Shown: positions 1 to 10,501 of the stretch, piece after piece | Layout: each line of letters starts with the position of its first letter | How positions within the stretch are numbered: position 1 is the stretch's first letter | Assembly: GCA_010093515.1 (NCBI GenBank) | Contig: MU001682.1 | Coordinates: 441,997-505,996 of the forward strand | Direction: 5' to 3' | DNA: 64,000 nt | From: Lineolata rhizophorae | Taxonomy: Eukaryota; Ascomycota; Dothideomycetes; Lineolatales; Lineolataceae | Program-made: the position numbers and the translations under genes | The notes under the pieces: generated by a model | Seen by the model: only the letters and a program-made list of their open reading frames with translations | Told to the model about the DNA's origin: nothing | Databases searched by the model: none

Positions 1-206
1 GAATAGGAATGACTTATAAGATGGGTGGATAGACAAAGGGGCTTCGAAAGCTACACCGAAGCCACTTTGTTTTCCGAGTAGTCCATTAGCCTAGCCCAGG
101 TTTGCGAGAGGAACCTCTCGCGCGGTCATTTCAGTCTAGCCAAATGCCTCCGGAATATTCTGATTTGTGCATGAAGAATCTTTCTGCGAATTGATTACCT
201 AGTAGA

Positions 207-1519
207 CTAGTATTCTATCGTATTCTTGATTGCGTCATATATTCCTTGTCGGGTGGTTAAAAAAATCTAGGCGAACCGCGGGGGGGGGGGGGTAGATTCG
301 TGATTGCTTACTGGCAACGTCAGGGATATTGAATCGTTCATAAACAAGCCCCGTGTGCGTACTCCATCCAGTGATTCTTTTCACCGGAGCCTCCAGTCTA
401 AGCAAGGCTCCTTCTTGTATGCTGGCAGCTACTTCAGAAGCTACTCCTGCATTAAACATGCTTTCGTGGACGACAATAGCTCTCCCCGTTTTGCGGACGC
501 TTTCCAGGATAGTGTTGCGATCCCATGGGTAAATCGTTCTCATATCAATCAGCTCGACTTTGATGTCAAGATCATTCTCGGCCGCCGCAATGGCGGCAGA
601 GCAAGTGTACAGAGGTGCGCCATATGAGATAATACTGAGGTCTGATCCTGGCTTGACAATCTCGGCCTTGGACAGAGGGAAAGCATAAGGTTCTGCAGGC
701 ACTTGCTCAACAGCAGCCCGGTATAGTACCTTTGGCTCCATGAAGACAACCGGATCATTGCATTCAATTGCGGAGATGAGCAGTCCTTTGGCCTGAATGG
801 GACATCTGGGCATCACTACCTTGAGACCCGGAACATGGGTAAACAACGACTCGGGTGATTGGGAGTGATAACTATGGATGTCTAGTCAACGCTATGGTTA
901 CGCAATAGGAGTTATTGTATTGCCGGGAGCACGTGAACGACACTTACAGAGCGCCATGGCCAACACCGCCGCAAGGCATTCGTACGACCAAGCCTCCACA
1001 GTTCATGCCAGTACCGCCAGACCTGTATCTAAACTTGGCAGCCTCGTTGACGAACTGATCGAAAGCTGGGTATACATAGTCGGCAAATTGAATTTCGGCG
1101 ACCGGGCGCATACCCTCGGCGGCACAGCCTATAGCAAAGCCCACGATGCCTTGTTCGCTCAGCGGAGTATTGAAGACGCGCTCGGATCCGAAATCGGTGG
1201 CTAGGTTCATGCTGCAGCGGAATACGCCCCCGAAGGCAACATCCTCGCCGAATACTAGGACACGCTCGTCGGTCGACAAAGCGTGCCGCAAGGCAGAGTT
1301 GACGGATTGGAAGAGGTTGCTTCGTATTGTCTTGGACTGACGTGCCGAAGCTGGCAGTTCTGGGTTCGCTAGAGCGGTTTGGGACGTGTGACATAGCAAC
1401 GGCGTGCTAGAGAAATCGGTAGGGCGGTTCAGGCGTGCGTTTGGAGGGAAGGTCGAGCTTCGCCGACCACCAGCTTGTTGGAACGGGAGAGTGCGCAGTC
1501 TTGGGAGGATGGGTCGCAT
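207..1519 (-). CDS. BCKDHB: 2-oxoisovalerate dehydrogenase E1 subunit beta, mitochondrial
   Basis: This is the beta subunit of the thiamine-dependent E1 component of the branched-chain 2-oxoacid dehydrogenase complex, acting in the mitochondrial matrix on the keto acids of valine, leucine and isoleucine. Three exons (948-1519, 312-871, 207-244) give 389 residues, the usual length. Introns 872-947 and 245-311 have GTAAG donors and AG acceptors. The last exon encodes only the family's normal ending ([12 protein letters not shown]). Family signatures are [27 protein letters not shown] and [16 protein letters not shown] start at 1519 because the product then opens with an arginine-rich, acid-free presequence ([14 protein letters not shown]); an in-frame ATG at 1639 would add 40 poorly conserved residues. 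The second intron contains a run of 13 G on the plus strand. Family is secure. Confidence 0.93.
280..292. repeat. poly-G tract, 13 bases, inside an intron
   Basis: Lies in the last intron (245-311) of the minus-strand E1-beta gene, where the transcript would carry 13 C. Confidence 0.9.
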
Positions 1520-1996
1520 CGTCGGCGTTACCACCTCCTCGATGGTGCCGGGGCGCGGTCGCGAATTCTCAAGGCAGTGCAAGGCGTGGTGTTGGTGTCC
1601 ATGACACTGCTTGGAGCGGCCGCGGTGGAGGATGCTCACATTGCTGGTTTGCTGCGTGAAGGAGGCCGACGGTAGCCGGGCGACTAGTCCCGCAGGGCTG
1701 ACGCGCTGACGAGTGCCGATTGGCCGACCAAGTGTTTACGTAAGCGAATCGCGCTCTCCGTGATCCGCCGTTTGACTCGACGGCGTGATAATGTAGACTA
1801 ATTCTCGAAGACTGTGCGGTTGATAGAACGGCGTAGATAACAATCTCGCCCAATGCGATCCTGAGTAATAGCAGACCACCGTATGCCTAGGCCAGAACTC
1901 CTTGGTCTCAAAATGATACCCGTCTCCCAGTTCTAATTATAATACATAAACCGATCCCCGCGAGTCCGTTCCCAGCTTTACCGGTCAAGTGGGAGT
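1520..1996. other. intergenic, 477 bases
   Basis: This stretch lies between the start codon of the E1-beta gene and the stop codon of the next minus-strand gene, so it should hold the E1-beta promoter and the 3' end of its neighbour. Short open frames here have no recognisable features. Confidence 0.5.
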
Positions 1997-3937
1997 CTAG
2001 CTGAGTCCCATCAATTGCTCCAACTCTTCTGGGCTTAATGTGCTCTTCCTTCTCCTAGGACGGCCTGTAATCCTGGTTTTTCGCGGTGACGACCGCCTTC
2101 GGTGCCGGCGATCGTTTCCGACAGCCTTCTCGTTAGCCATATCATTAGACCCTGAAGACCTGGTAGTTATCACTGCTCTAGCAGCAGCCGCATCGGCTTC
2201 AGCTTGGGCGACACTTAGTTTTTCTTGCACTGTAAGCTTGGGCGACCGCTCGTCAGGATGGGCGTTTGGCGAGGAATGACGCTTTCGTGTCTGTCAAGAG
2301 TCAGCATAGGTGCGCAATACGGTCTTTAACATTATCTTGCGAGGTAGACTCGCCTCAGTTGGTGTAAGGCTACAAACTGCAGGGAATAGGGATAACAAAC
2401 CTCTCGAGGGATTCTCGATTCTTGCGGCCTTGAGGCGGGCCTCTTCTGTGTGGAGGATCGAGGTTGCATCTGAGAATCTTCAGGATCTATCTCCGATGCG
2501 TTCTCATCTGTCTTTTGCTGGTATGGTCCCTCATACCCTTTCGTGAAGGATACCTTGCAAGGTGACTGATGGTTGGAATGGATTTCTGTGAGAACGGGGT
2601 CGGGCCTCGATGGCGATGGCGCTAACTTGATATTGAACAATTTGTCATTGTCCTGTTCAGGAATGTGATCAACAGAACCGTCCGGTTCTTCGGGCACTGG
2701 TATGGCATCTTCCGGTGCCCTGTCGCTGTCACTGTCGCTGTCCTGGCTCTCACCTGACTCGGACGACTCATTGACTGGATTGGCCATGCTGATGCTTTCC
2801 CCTAGTCCAAGCCCAATCTTCAATTCGTCCAAGTTGACAGTGTCGCCACCCTCCAACAGTCTCCGCCTCCACCCCTCCATGAGCATAAGTGCCTCCTTCC
2901 ATCTCGCCTGCATTCTTTCACAAGCATCCCTCAGTCGATTGATTTCTTCTTCTCGAACCTCAACTTCCTCAAGCGGCACGAAGCTGGGATTTGTTAATAG
3001 CAACCTTAGAATTTCAAGCACACCATCCATATCAACCGCCAGAGAATCGTATGATGAAGGGAGCACATGAAGCATTTCGGCGTTGGGGGCAGCATGGTTA
3101 GACTCTTGATCTTCTGCCGAATCACCTGGGCCGAAGACGCTCTCTGGAAGACCTTGCAGTTCTTTGAGGGTTGCAAGACTGCGGCGGATCAAGCCAATCA
3201 AGTTGTCGTTTTCGTCGCTAAGGCTTTGGCTGAGCTGGGTCAGAAACTCGGTTGTCTCCTGCTTAAGGCTGTACTCCGAATCCTCGACGTCTATCCCATC
3301 GCCGTCTCGAGTGCTCGCCGACGTGATCGCGACGCTTGCAGAGGGAGTAATGGTAATGCTAGCCCCAACGAGGCCCGCCCTATTGCCACGTTGCTGAGCG
3401 GTGAGGTGCGATTTCAGGCGTTGGATTTGTATATCCCTCTTGCGAATGTCGTTCGCGCACGAGGCGCGCACTTGATTGACGGTGGTTTTGAGTCTAGCCA
3501 TCTCATCGCGGAGAGCGCGTGCTGACGACTCTGCTGAGCGTAATGCGGCTCGAACAGAACGCTCCTGGGATTGCGCGAGTGATAGTTGACGTGACAGTTC
3601 GTCATTACGTGCTCGTGAGCGCTCGAGTGCCAGAGTATTGCGGGATGCATCGGCACGAAGAGATCGGAGAGTTTGAGCAAGTCCCTCCTGCTTTTCCTGC
3701 TCACGCTGTGGGAAGAATTTAGCAACGGCAATGCCTAGTAAGACCGGCCGCACCTACGTCTCGTCGAAGAATCAGGTCGTGCACCAAGTTGATGATGCCG
3801 GCCATCGTGGCCTCACGCCCACCATCGCCCCTGGATGGGTGCGCAAACTCGATAGGAACGCCATTGCGGAGTAGACCGCGAGCGAGAAGAAGGTTGTTGA
3901 GGTAGGCGGACGCCGTTTTCAGGCTACCTGAGTCCAT
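1997..3937 (-). CDS. ADIP-domain coiled-coil protein, TinC-like
   Basis: Three exons (3758-3937, 2401-3705, 1997-2290) encode 592 residues; introns 3706-3757 and 2291-2400 have consensus borders and keep the frame. The N-terminus (SAYLNNLLLARGLLRNG, then IINLVHDLILRRDREQEKQE) matches the Afadin/alpha-actinin-binding (ADIP) domain, which in filamentous fungi is found in proteins described as NIMA-interacting (TinC). Residues about 60-170 are a long charged coiled coil. The middle is acidic and serine-rich. The tail is basic (PRKTRITGRPRRRKSTLSPE) and ends EELEQLMGLS, an ending I recall as conserved in the fungal family. The expected role is mitotic or spindle-pole related, by family only. It is divergently arranged with the J-domain gene at 4222. 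An ATG at 3994 could extend the N-terminus by 19 residues. Confidence 0.78.
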
Positions 3938-4221
3938 AATGGGCGGCAGCAGTTTCGGCAAGGTTGACGGTCGGACCTGACATGGGAAAGGCAAAGGGCG
4001 CGGCCAAGGGTGTCGCGTTCAATGTTGATGTTCTTCCACTAATAGTTTAGCGCAGGCAGAGCAAATCCCGTTCAGAGAACGCAAACGTCACGTGCGCGGC
4101 CCCACCGCCTTTGTGACCGCCGTAGGAACGCGTTGCGTGCCGCTTCCTGTCAGCGTCTTCCACCCGCTGCTTTTTCTGCACGTGTGACGGCAAGTTGTGC
4201 TGCTGCCTTGAATACGCATCC
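3938..4221. promoter_or_regulatory. divergent promoter region
   Basis: These 284 bases separate the start codons of the TinC-like gene (minus) and the J-domain gene (plus), so both promoters must lie here or overlap the genes. I did not identify individual factor sites. Confidence 0.6.
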
Positions 4222-5313
4222 ATGTCGTCCGACGATCTTTCCGAGTATGTTGACAGTTCGCACGACTTCTACGACCTTCTTGGAATTGCGACGGATGCAG
4301 GCGATGCCGAAATCCGACGTGCATACCGCAAGACAGCTCTGAAATACCATCCTGACAAAAACGCCGACAACCCCGCCGCCATCGAGACATTTCACCTACT
4401 CCAAATCGCCTATGACCTTCTGTCGGACTCATCCGTTCGTTCTCAGTATGATGCTGCGCGCGCCGCCCGCAAACATCGCCAGCGTCAGCATGAACTGCTC
4501 GAAGGGAAGCGCAGGCAGATGAAGGAGGACTTGGAGAGGCGGGAGTCATTTGGCCTCAAGCGAAAACGGAGCCCTGAATCCGCGGATGAGGAAGCCAAAC
4601 TGAGACAGCTGGCCGAAGACGGGCGGAGGAGGAGGAAGGAGCGCGAATCCATGCTTCGGGAAGAGATGCTTAGGGAAGATGTGCGCAAGAAACAAGCACA
4701 GACGACGTCAGAATCGAACGATAAGAGCGACGACTGCGTGTCGGAAATAGACCGGACGGTGAAAGCTCGCTGGGTACGAGACGGCGATCTCGCATCCCTC
4801 ACAAAGGACGAGTTGGTGACCATGTTCTCAGCTTATGGCCAGGTGGAAGGCGCTTTTCTTCTTAAGGACAAGAAGCAACGGGTCAGAGACGGTCGAGAAA
4901 GGAAACTTATGGGTACTGGTGTTGTCGTATTTGCTTCAGTCGTGAGCGCCCGCGCTGCCGTTGAGGATTCCAAGCGCCAAGCCGAACCACGACTGAACAT
5001 GATGGAGTCTATTGTGTCTGCAGCAAGCAAAGCTGCAGACTCAGTCGAACGAACCGCGACGTCTCCACAGTCTGCGCCACAATCAGCGCCATCTACGCCC
5101 GCAAAACCACCGCCGTTCGCCGGTTTGTCGAGCATGCCGTCAACACCTGCTTCTTCATTCCAATCTTTCACCCCTGCTAGCGTGAAAACGTCAAGTAGCC
5201 CGAGTCTTCAAGAGATCACAATGATGAGGCTTAGGATGGCTGAGAAGAAGAGGCTCGAGGAACAGATTCGGAAAGAAGAAGCTGCCGAAGAAGCTACTGC
5301 GGAGAATAACTAA
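4222..5313 (+). CDS. DnaJ/RRM protein, Cwc23/DNAJC17-type splicing co-chaperone
   Basis: A single exon encodes 363 residues. A J domain occupies about residues 15-80, with the HPD catalytic tripeptide at 43-45 inside KYHPDKNADN. A long charged helix rich in Arg, Lys and Glu follows (about 80-180), then an RRM-like domain (about 185-265, with LVTMFSAYGQVEGAFLL as its first half), and a low-complexity Ser/Pro tail ending in a charged helix. The J-coiled coil-RRM order is that of yeast Cwc23 and animal DNAJC17, spliceosome-associated proteins acting in the nucleus. An upstream in-frame ATG at 4195 exists, but 4222 begins the more typical MSSDDL. Family assignment is firm; the splicing role comes from the family. 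Confidence 0.85.
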   Translation: MSSDDLSEYVDSSHDFYDLLGIATDAGDAEIRRAYRKTALKYHPDKNADNPAAIETFHLLQIAYDLLSDSSVRSQYDAARAARKHRQRQHELLEGKRRQMKEDLERRESFGLKRKRSPESADEEAKLRQLAEDGRRRRKERESMLREEMLREDVRKKQAQTTSESNDKSDDCVSEIDRTVKARWVRDGDLASLTKDELVTMFSAYGQVEGAFLLKDKKQRVRDGRERKLMGTGVVVFASVVSARAAVEDSKRQAEPRLNMMESIVSAASKAADSVERTATSPQSAPQSAPSTPAKPPPFAGLSSMPSTPASSFQSFTPASVKTSSSPSLQEITMMRLRMAEKKRLEEQIRKEEAAEEATAENN

Positions 5314-5517
5314 TGAGGAATTATTGCTGTAATTCTTCGCTTTTGGAACTTGATACCCCTTCATTGATTGCAGCCACCTACGCTTTGTCCATCGATCTGG
5401 TCGGTCAAGGCTTCTATACGATACTTTATAATGAATACATGATTACGGATGCATGGATGAACTTGCTCAAGTGATCTTTTCAATTTCCTTAGGCACCGCA
5501 CTGGTCCGTTATCTCAG

Positions 5518-6626
5518 CTAGGCTTCCCAAACCTGTGCCCACGGTTTACCCGTCAACCTTTCGAACGCCTCCCTGTATTTGTCGGCCGTTTCACGGACAA
5601 TCTCCTCGGGCATCATGACGCCTTCTTTCCCCTTCAGACCTTCCCGCGTCAGCCAGTCGCGTAGAAACTGCTTGTCGAAACTGTTCTGGGGTTTCCCAAC
5701 AGCGTAAGATGATGCGGGCCAAAACCGGCTGCTGTCTGGAGTGAGAACCTCGTCAACGAGCACAACCTGGTCTGTCGCCGTATCAAGCCCGAACTCAAAC
5801 TTCGTGTCAGCAATGATTATGCCCGCCTTCAGTGCATGCTTGTGCGCCTGTTTTGCATATCAGTAATCAAGTTTCCAGAGGTTAGATTAGCGTCCTACTT
5901 CAGAATAAAGTGATAGGCTAAGCTCTTCTATTCGCTTAGCATACTTCTGGCCGACAATCCTAGCCGCTGTAGGTATTGCGAGGTCAGTAAATCTCGTTGG
6001 ATTATAGCTAGAGACCGATGACGTACCTTCGTCGGGATGGATGTTCTCATCCTTTCCGCCGGCTTTTGCTTTTGTACTTGGAGTATAAATTGGGCGCGCA
6101 AGCCTCTCGCTTTCTTGCAACGGGGCTCCGTCCGCACGGCTCATATTCATGCCGTTGACAGTCCCCTTGCGTCTGTACTCGTTCCAAGCACTGCCAGTTA
6201 TGTATCCGCGTACGATGGACTCGATTGGAAACACTTTGAGCCTACGGACCTGCATGGTGCGCTTGCGGATCTGGAGTTGGGTGGATTCTGACAGCGACTT
6301 CGGGAGACTCAAAGTGAGGAAGTGCGTTTTCAGGCCCGATATCTTTGACGTCAGGAAGTCGAACCAGTACGCGCTTATTTGAGTAAGCAGAGCGCCCTTT
6401 TGAGGAATTCCCTATAGCAAAGTAATGAGTGGGGAATATCAATTCCAGGCATTGTTTGCCATACGTTTGACATGATCACATCATACGCCGATATTCTATC
6501 TGTGGCCACGAATAAAAGGGTGTTCTCGTCAATCGAATAAACATCGCGTACTTTGCCTCGCGCAACCAGAGGAAATTGACCCGCCAAGTCAGTGGTGACC
6601 ACTGGAGATTGTGGTTGCGTGGTCAT
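5518..6626 (-). CDS. ADE1: phosphoribosylaminoimidazole-succinocarboxamide synthase (SAICAR synthetase)
   Basis: This enzyme ligates aspartate to CAIR with ATP to give SAICAR in de novo purine synthesis, in the cytosol. Four exons (6465-6626, 6027-6411, 5899-5966, 5518-5847) encode 314 residues, close to yeast Ade1 (306). The three introns are 53, 60 and 51 bases. Splicing restores the family signatures: [20 protein letters not shown] across the first junction, KFEFGLD after the third, and [12 protein letters not shown] in the last exon. The third donor is GTAGGA, slightly off consensus, but the protein across it reads smoothly. The start codon lies 391 bases from that of SDHAF2, transcribed the other way. 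Confidence 0.95.
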
Positions 6627-7016
6627 TATGACTTGCGACGAGCTACGGAACGAGGGGGTCAGCAGAAACTCGGCTGGGAGTAGAGCAATTGAGCAAAGCT
6701 TCTGCCTAGACTGTTGGACTTTGCGGAGTGCTACTGCGCTGGGATGCCTATGAAAGCTTCCGCCCGATATCGGTGTCCGGAATTTGTTATGCCTTAGCAG
6801 ACACCCGGGTCATGGGGTTAAAATACATCCAATACAGAGCAAAAGGATTTGGGATTGTTACGCTTAGTTGCACCGGGCGGTATACGTCATGCCCCTCACG
6901 TCGCCTAGGTTGGCCGAGGAGCTGCGTACCTCCGCGCTCCGCCATCGCCTGGCCTTGAAGCTGCGCCCTCATCTTCTCACTCCCGCCACACAACAGTCGT
7001 GCTTTCACAATCCAGC
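6627..7016. promoter_or_regulatory. divergent promoter region of ADE1 and SDHAF2 genes
   Basis: This 390-base interval separates two divergent start codons. It contains no convincing reading frame; both promoters and 5' leaders are expected here. Confidence 0.6.
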
Positions 7017-7961
7017 ATGTCGTCCGTTCTCCGCGTATGGCGATCGGCCACTGTCGCAAGGGCCGTCCGTGCCAATTGCCAACGTTCTCTAACCTCGTCC
7101 ACTGCCCGGTTCGCCGACCTCAACGACCGGACCAACGACAACAGCGAGGCGTGGCGCAAGGCGCAGAAAGAAAAGCCTCTGAATCCGCACATGACCAACA
7201 CCAATTCGACCATCTCAAATAATATGCCGAAGCTTGGCGAGGACCATGCCCCTCCTGAGCTGCTGTCGTCCACCGATCCTAACTTCAAACCCTCCGACAC
7301 CAATCCGGAGAATACGGAGAGGATGACGGGAGGCACGCAGAAGAGTGGCTCCGAGGCCGCTGCTGGCGAGCTAGATGTGGGCGAAATGGAAGGCGCTTCA
7401 TTTAAGGTGGAGCCGATCAGGCGCGAGGGAGAGGATCCCAACACCATGAAAGCGAGGTTATTATGTCCGTCGATTTTCAAGTCTCTGTTCCCTGCGGAGA
7501 TCAGCTGCTAACCTTCATTTGTGCGCGCAGACCAGAGCCGGAAAAGGGGAACACTCGAGAGTGATCTGCTCCTTTCTACATTTGCTGACGCCCACTTGGG
7601 CAACATGACACATGAGCAACTTCGCCAATACGATCTTTTCCTGGACGAGAACGATTGGGATATCTATTACTGGGCAACGCAAGAGCCACCGGCAACGTCG
7701 GCTGAAACAGCGGAGGGGGGCGATTCAACAATGGCTTCTTCGTCGGTGCTAGGCAAGGGGCCGACGGAGGAGGCAGACTGGAAACGCCAACCCCCTTCAG
7801 GCGAATGGGCGCAAACTGTTGGGAATTTCAAACCTGCATATAGGCCTGTACCTAAGCGCTGGAAAGATTCTGAGGTCCTTAGGATGTTGCGCAAGCACGT
7901 CAAGGAGTCGCACTCTGGAGGCATGGCGTTCATGCCGGGGGTGCGGAATTTTGATAACTAG
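7017..7961 (+). CDS. SDH5: succinate dehydrogenase assembly factor 2, mitochondrial
   Basis: SDHAF2/Sdh5 promotes covalent attachment of FAD to the flavoprotein subunit of succinate dehydrogenase in the matrix. Two exons (7017-7464 and 7531-7961) give 292 residues. The 66-base intron uses a GTCCGT donor, and joining restores a tyrosine codon to give [19 protein letters not shown], the hallmark of the family (RKRG...E.DLLL). The N-terminus is a basic presequence ([20 protein letters not shown]). The protein is longer than the bacterial and animal forms because of a hydrophilic linker (about 40-140) and a Ser/Gly-rich insert before a conserved end (FMPGVRNF). Assignment is firm. Confidence 0.92.
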
Positions 7962-8423
7962 GTCACTCGTACTGTCCTTCCTGTACAATGCATGGTTTTA
8001 ATGGTGTTACATTATACGTGTACTTTACATTATACAGTGAGATGTTGAGAAAGCACGATATTCTAGGGGAGTCTAAAACTTTAAGTCTCAGCAATACACC
8101 ACCCCAAAACGCCAGTAGTCACTGTTGCAGGGCCCTCCAGTCATGGAAGTCCTCAGACGCAGGATATCTACGGTGCCAAGATGTGCCAGGTAGCTTGTAT
8201 AACTCAGTTTCCTTCCCAAACTTTTTATTTGGCATGAATAGTCTCGAAATGTCGACTTCTGGTCTCCGTCTCAAACATGCACATCACTCGTGCATGCGCC
8301 TTAGGCGCGGGAAATACGTCGAGGCCGGTATGTCTTTGTCTTGCCCTCATTCGTGGCACTCAGTGGTCTCGGCGTGCCTTCAGTGTCGTGTTCTAAACAC
8401 GTCTCCTGCAGACGCCGGAATCC
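7962..8423. other. convergent intergenic region
   Basis: The 3' ends of SDHAF2 (plus) and of the small conserved gene (minus) face each other across 462 bases. Small open frames here overlap the neighbour's last exon or lack any family feature. Nothing else seen. Confidence 0.5.
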
Positions 8424-8839
8424 CTACAGCGACGCGCCAGCTTCGACTGCCCCTGTAGCCTTGAATGTTGCAGGGCTTGTGATGACGACTTCAACAGGAT
8501 ACTTCCACTCCATAAACTTAGCCCATCCTAGAGACTAGATAGTAAGCAGCAATCCTCGGCAGACCGATGCTCATTCCCTCGTTTGATGGACGCCTCGCAC
8601 TCACCCCAGTACGCGCACTTGCGTCCAAAGTACTTCCCCAGGTACGGCACCACAACCATGGTCATTACTAGCTCAATCTGTCGCAAACTCTCGTGCCATT
8701 CGCGCTCAGCTTCATCGTCGCTGCTGATCGTGCTCTCGGTCGACTCTGAAGGAAGCGAATGAACCTCGTCGTCGCTGTGCGCAATCTCAGTCTGGTCGGG
8801 ATTGTCGACTCGATAACTTGAACCCGCCGTCGACGACAT
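8424..8839 (-). CDS. small conserved fungal protein, possibly membrane-bound
   Basis: Two exons (8605-8839 and 8424-8527) joined across a 77-base intron (GTGAGT donor, CTAG acceptor) encode 112 residues. The first half is acidic and Ser-rich. A hydrophobic stretch follows (QIELVMTMVVVPYLGKYFGR), then CAYWGWAKFMEWKYPVEV and a tail ending TGAVEAGASL. The short hydrophobic segment followed by a basic, aromatic patch suggests an organelle membrane protein inserted once or a peripheral one. I have the impression of a widespread fungal family but cannot name it. The gene model is supported because the splice restores an uninterrupted, well-ordered C-terminal half. Confidence 0.7.
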
Positions 8840-9296
8840 TCGGTCGGTAGGAGTCGTTTGCGGCGTTGATGCGGCCTGGCGACAACGGTTCCGGTCTTGG
8901 GTGGAGACGTGCCGTGCACACGCATTTCAGTCCATTGACTGCTGGGCAAAGCACAGAGCAAAGAAGCTACCAGGTCCCACGGACAAGTGCTGAGGATGGA
9001 CGGATAGCGGCGGTGGGGGCCAGGTATCCGAGTGTGATTACGTCATCCACGCACACTCCCGCTCCGGCCGTGCGCCTTGTCAGGGATCAAGAGCCACAAA
9101 GCGCATGTACCGTACACATGTATGTAAGAGTCGGATTGGACGTTCGCCTATCTACTCGTGCCCACATAGGCACCAGTTGTTGTGTCACTGGTTTCCGTGG
9201 CGAGCCTAGCCAGTGAATAAAGTATAGCACAAAAATACATGGTAGCCAGGGATCTATGCCTAGACCCATGCCGGCATCCAGCAGGCAATCAGCTCC
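8840..9296. other. intergenic, 457 bases
   Basis: Upstream region of the small conserved gene and 3' region of the Jac1 gene (both minus). No gene recognised. Confidence 0.45.
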
Positions 9297-10022
9297 TCAA
9301 TGCTCTAGAACGACCGGCTTGCCCTTCTCCCAAGAATGCAGCGTGTCCTTAATGTTTATCCAATACCGCAGCTTGATGGCCTCCTCCTTCGCGGCGTTCA
9401 TGTCGTCCCGCGCAAACGCCTCTTCCAGCGCCTTTTCGCTCCGCTCAACCCTCTGATCGTTGCGCTCTTTGAGAGCTAGAATCTCGTCTTCGCTCTCCGC
9501 GTGCTCGATGATCTCTCGAGTCTCGAGAACGTCCATGAGCAGCTCCGGGTCTTCAACTTTGCCGGTCTCGTCTGTGTGCGTTTCGATTCCGCGCCGCTCC
9601 AGCAGATACTGCGCCCGCAGCAACGGGTTCTGCAGCGTCTTGTACGCCTCGTTGATGCGCGCCGAGAGGGCCTGCGCGGATCCCTTGTCGTCGTGCGCTG
9701 CCCGGTCCGGGTGTGCCGTGGCCTGTAGGCGGAGGAATTCGCGCCGGAGCGAGTCCAAGTCGACGCTGAACGCACCTTCCGGCGGGGGACCCAAGGGAAT
9801 AGTTGTCGGGAAGAAGCTGTAGTGGTCGTCTGCTCTCGGCCGACTCTCAAGGCGGCTTGTCGCGCTGGAGAAGCATCGCGATGTGGCTAGGCGCGACAGT
9901 GGAGTTGCGCAGTCTGCACGATGGATGCCGCACGCCCTTGATGAAAATGTGAGTTGGTGAGCTGCTCGAGTTCGAGAAGGCTGGAGCCTTCGCACAATCA
10001 GACCTAGCCTTGCCATTGTCAC
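9297..10022 (-). CDS. JAC1: mitochondrial Fe-S cluster co-chaperone Jac1 (HscB type)
   Basis: Jac1 is the J-protein that recruits the scaffold Isu to the mitochondrial Hsp70 for Fe-S cluster transfer. The single exon encodes 241 residues. An arginine-rich presequence occupies roughly residues 1-60. The J domain begins near residue 68 (DDHYSFFPTTIPLGPP), with the HPD motif at 104-106 in ATAHPDRAAH. The HscB C-terminal three-helix domain follows, with the diagnostic LLMDVLETREIIEHAESEDEI and KLRYWINIKDTLHSWE. The J domain and HscB tail together exclude a general DnaJ. Two methionines open the frame (residues 1 and 3), so the exact start is uncertain by two residues. Confidence 0.93.
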   Translation of the reverse strand: MTMARLGLIVRRLQPSRTRAAHQLTFSSRACGIHRADCATPLSRLATSRCFSSATSRLESRPRADDHYSFFPTTIPLGPPPEGAFSVDLDSLRREFLRLQATAHPDRAAHDDKGSAQALSARINEAYKTLQNPLLRAQYLLERRGIETHTDETGKVEDPELLMDVLETREIIEHAESEDEILALKERNDQRVERSEKALEEAFARDDMNAAKEEAIKLRYWINIKDTLHSWEKGKPVVLEH

Positions 10023-10501
10023 CGGTCTGAAGTTGTAGGGGACGGAGAAAAGAAAGCCGCGCTGCGTCGCGCGTCACGGCATAAGCACTCGCGTTGGAGA
10101 TACTGCCGACCGCCTCGGCTAGAGTCGCCACTGCTTCGCCTCCGACCGTCGGACTTCGGAGCGACCAACATTACAGTATCGACCTACGGAGAACAAATTG
10201 ATGAATCTTCTTGAGCTTCAATCAATTGATTTATAGTCTACCTTGACGCCGTTAGGATTGCCCGTACACGAGTATACCGAAAACAAGTGGGAAGACAGCA
10301 GCTAAGTTGGACAAGAAACTCCGCTAACATCACACTATCTCCTCCCAAGAGTGCTTGGACGCAATGGCAAACTGCTGCCGTGCTTCCCGACCAATTCCAA
10401 TCTAATACTCCAGCTTGAAATGCCTACTCAAGGCCTAAGGTTAAGCCAGCACATTTTGACTGCTCTGTGACTGTTTCCAAACGTGAGAGGTCGGGGTTAT
10501 T
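10023..10501. other. intergenic, 479 bases
   Basis: Lies between the Jac1 start and the stop of the helicase gene (both minus). No gene or repeat recognised. Confidence 0.45.
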
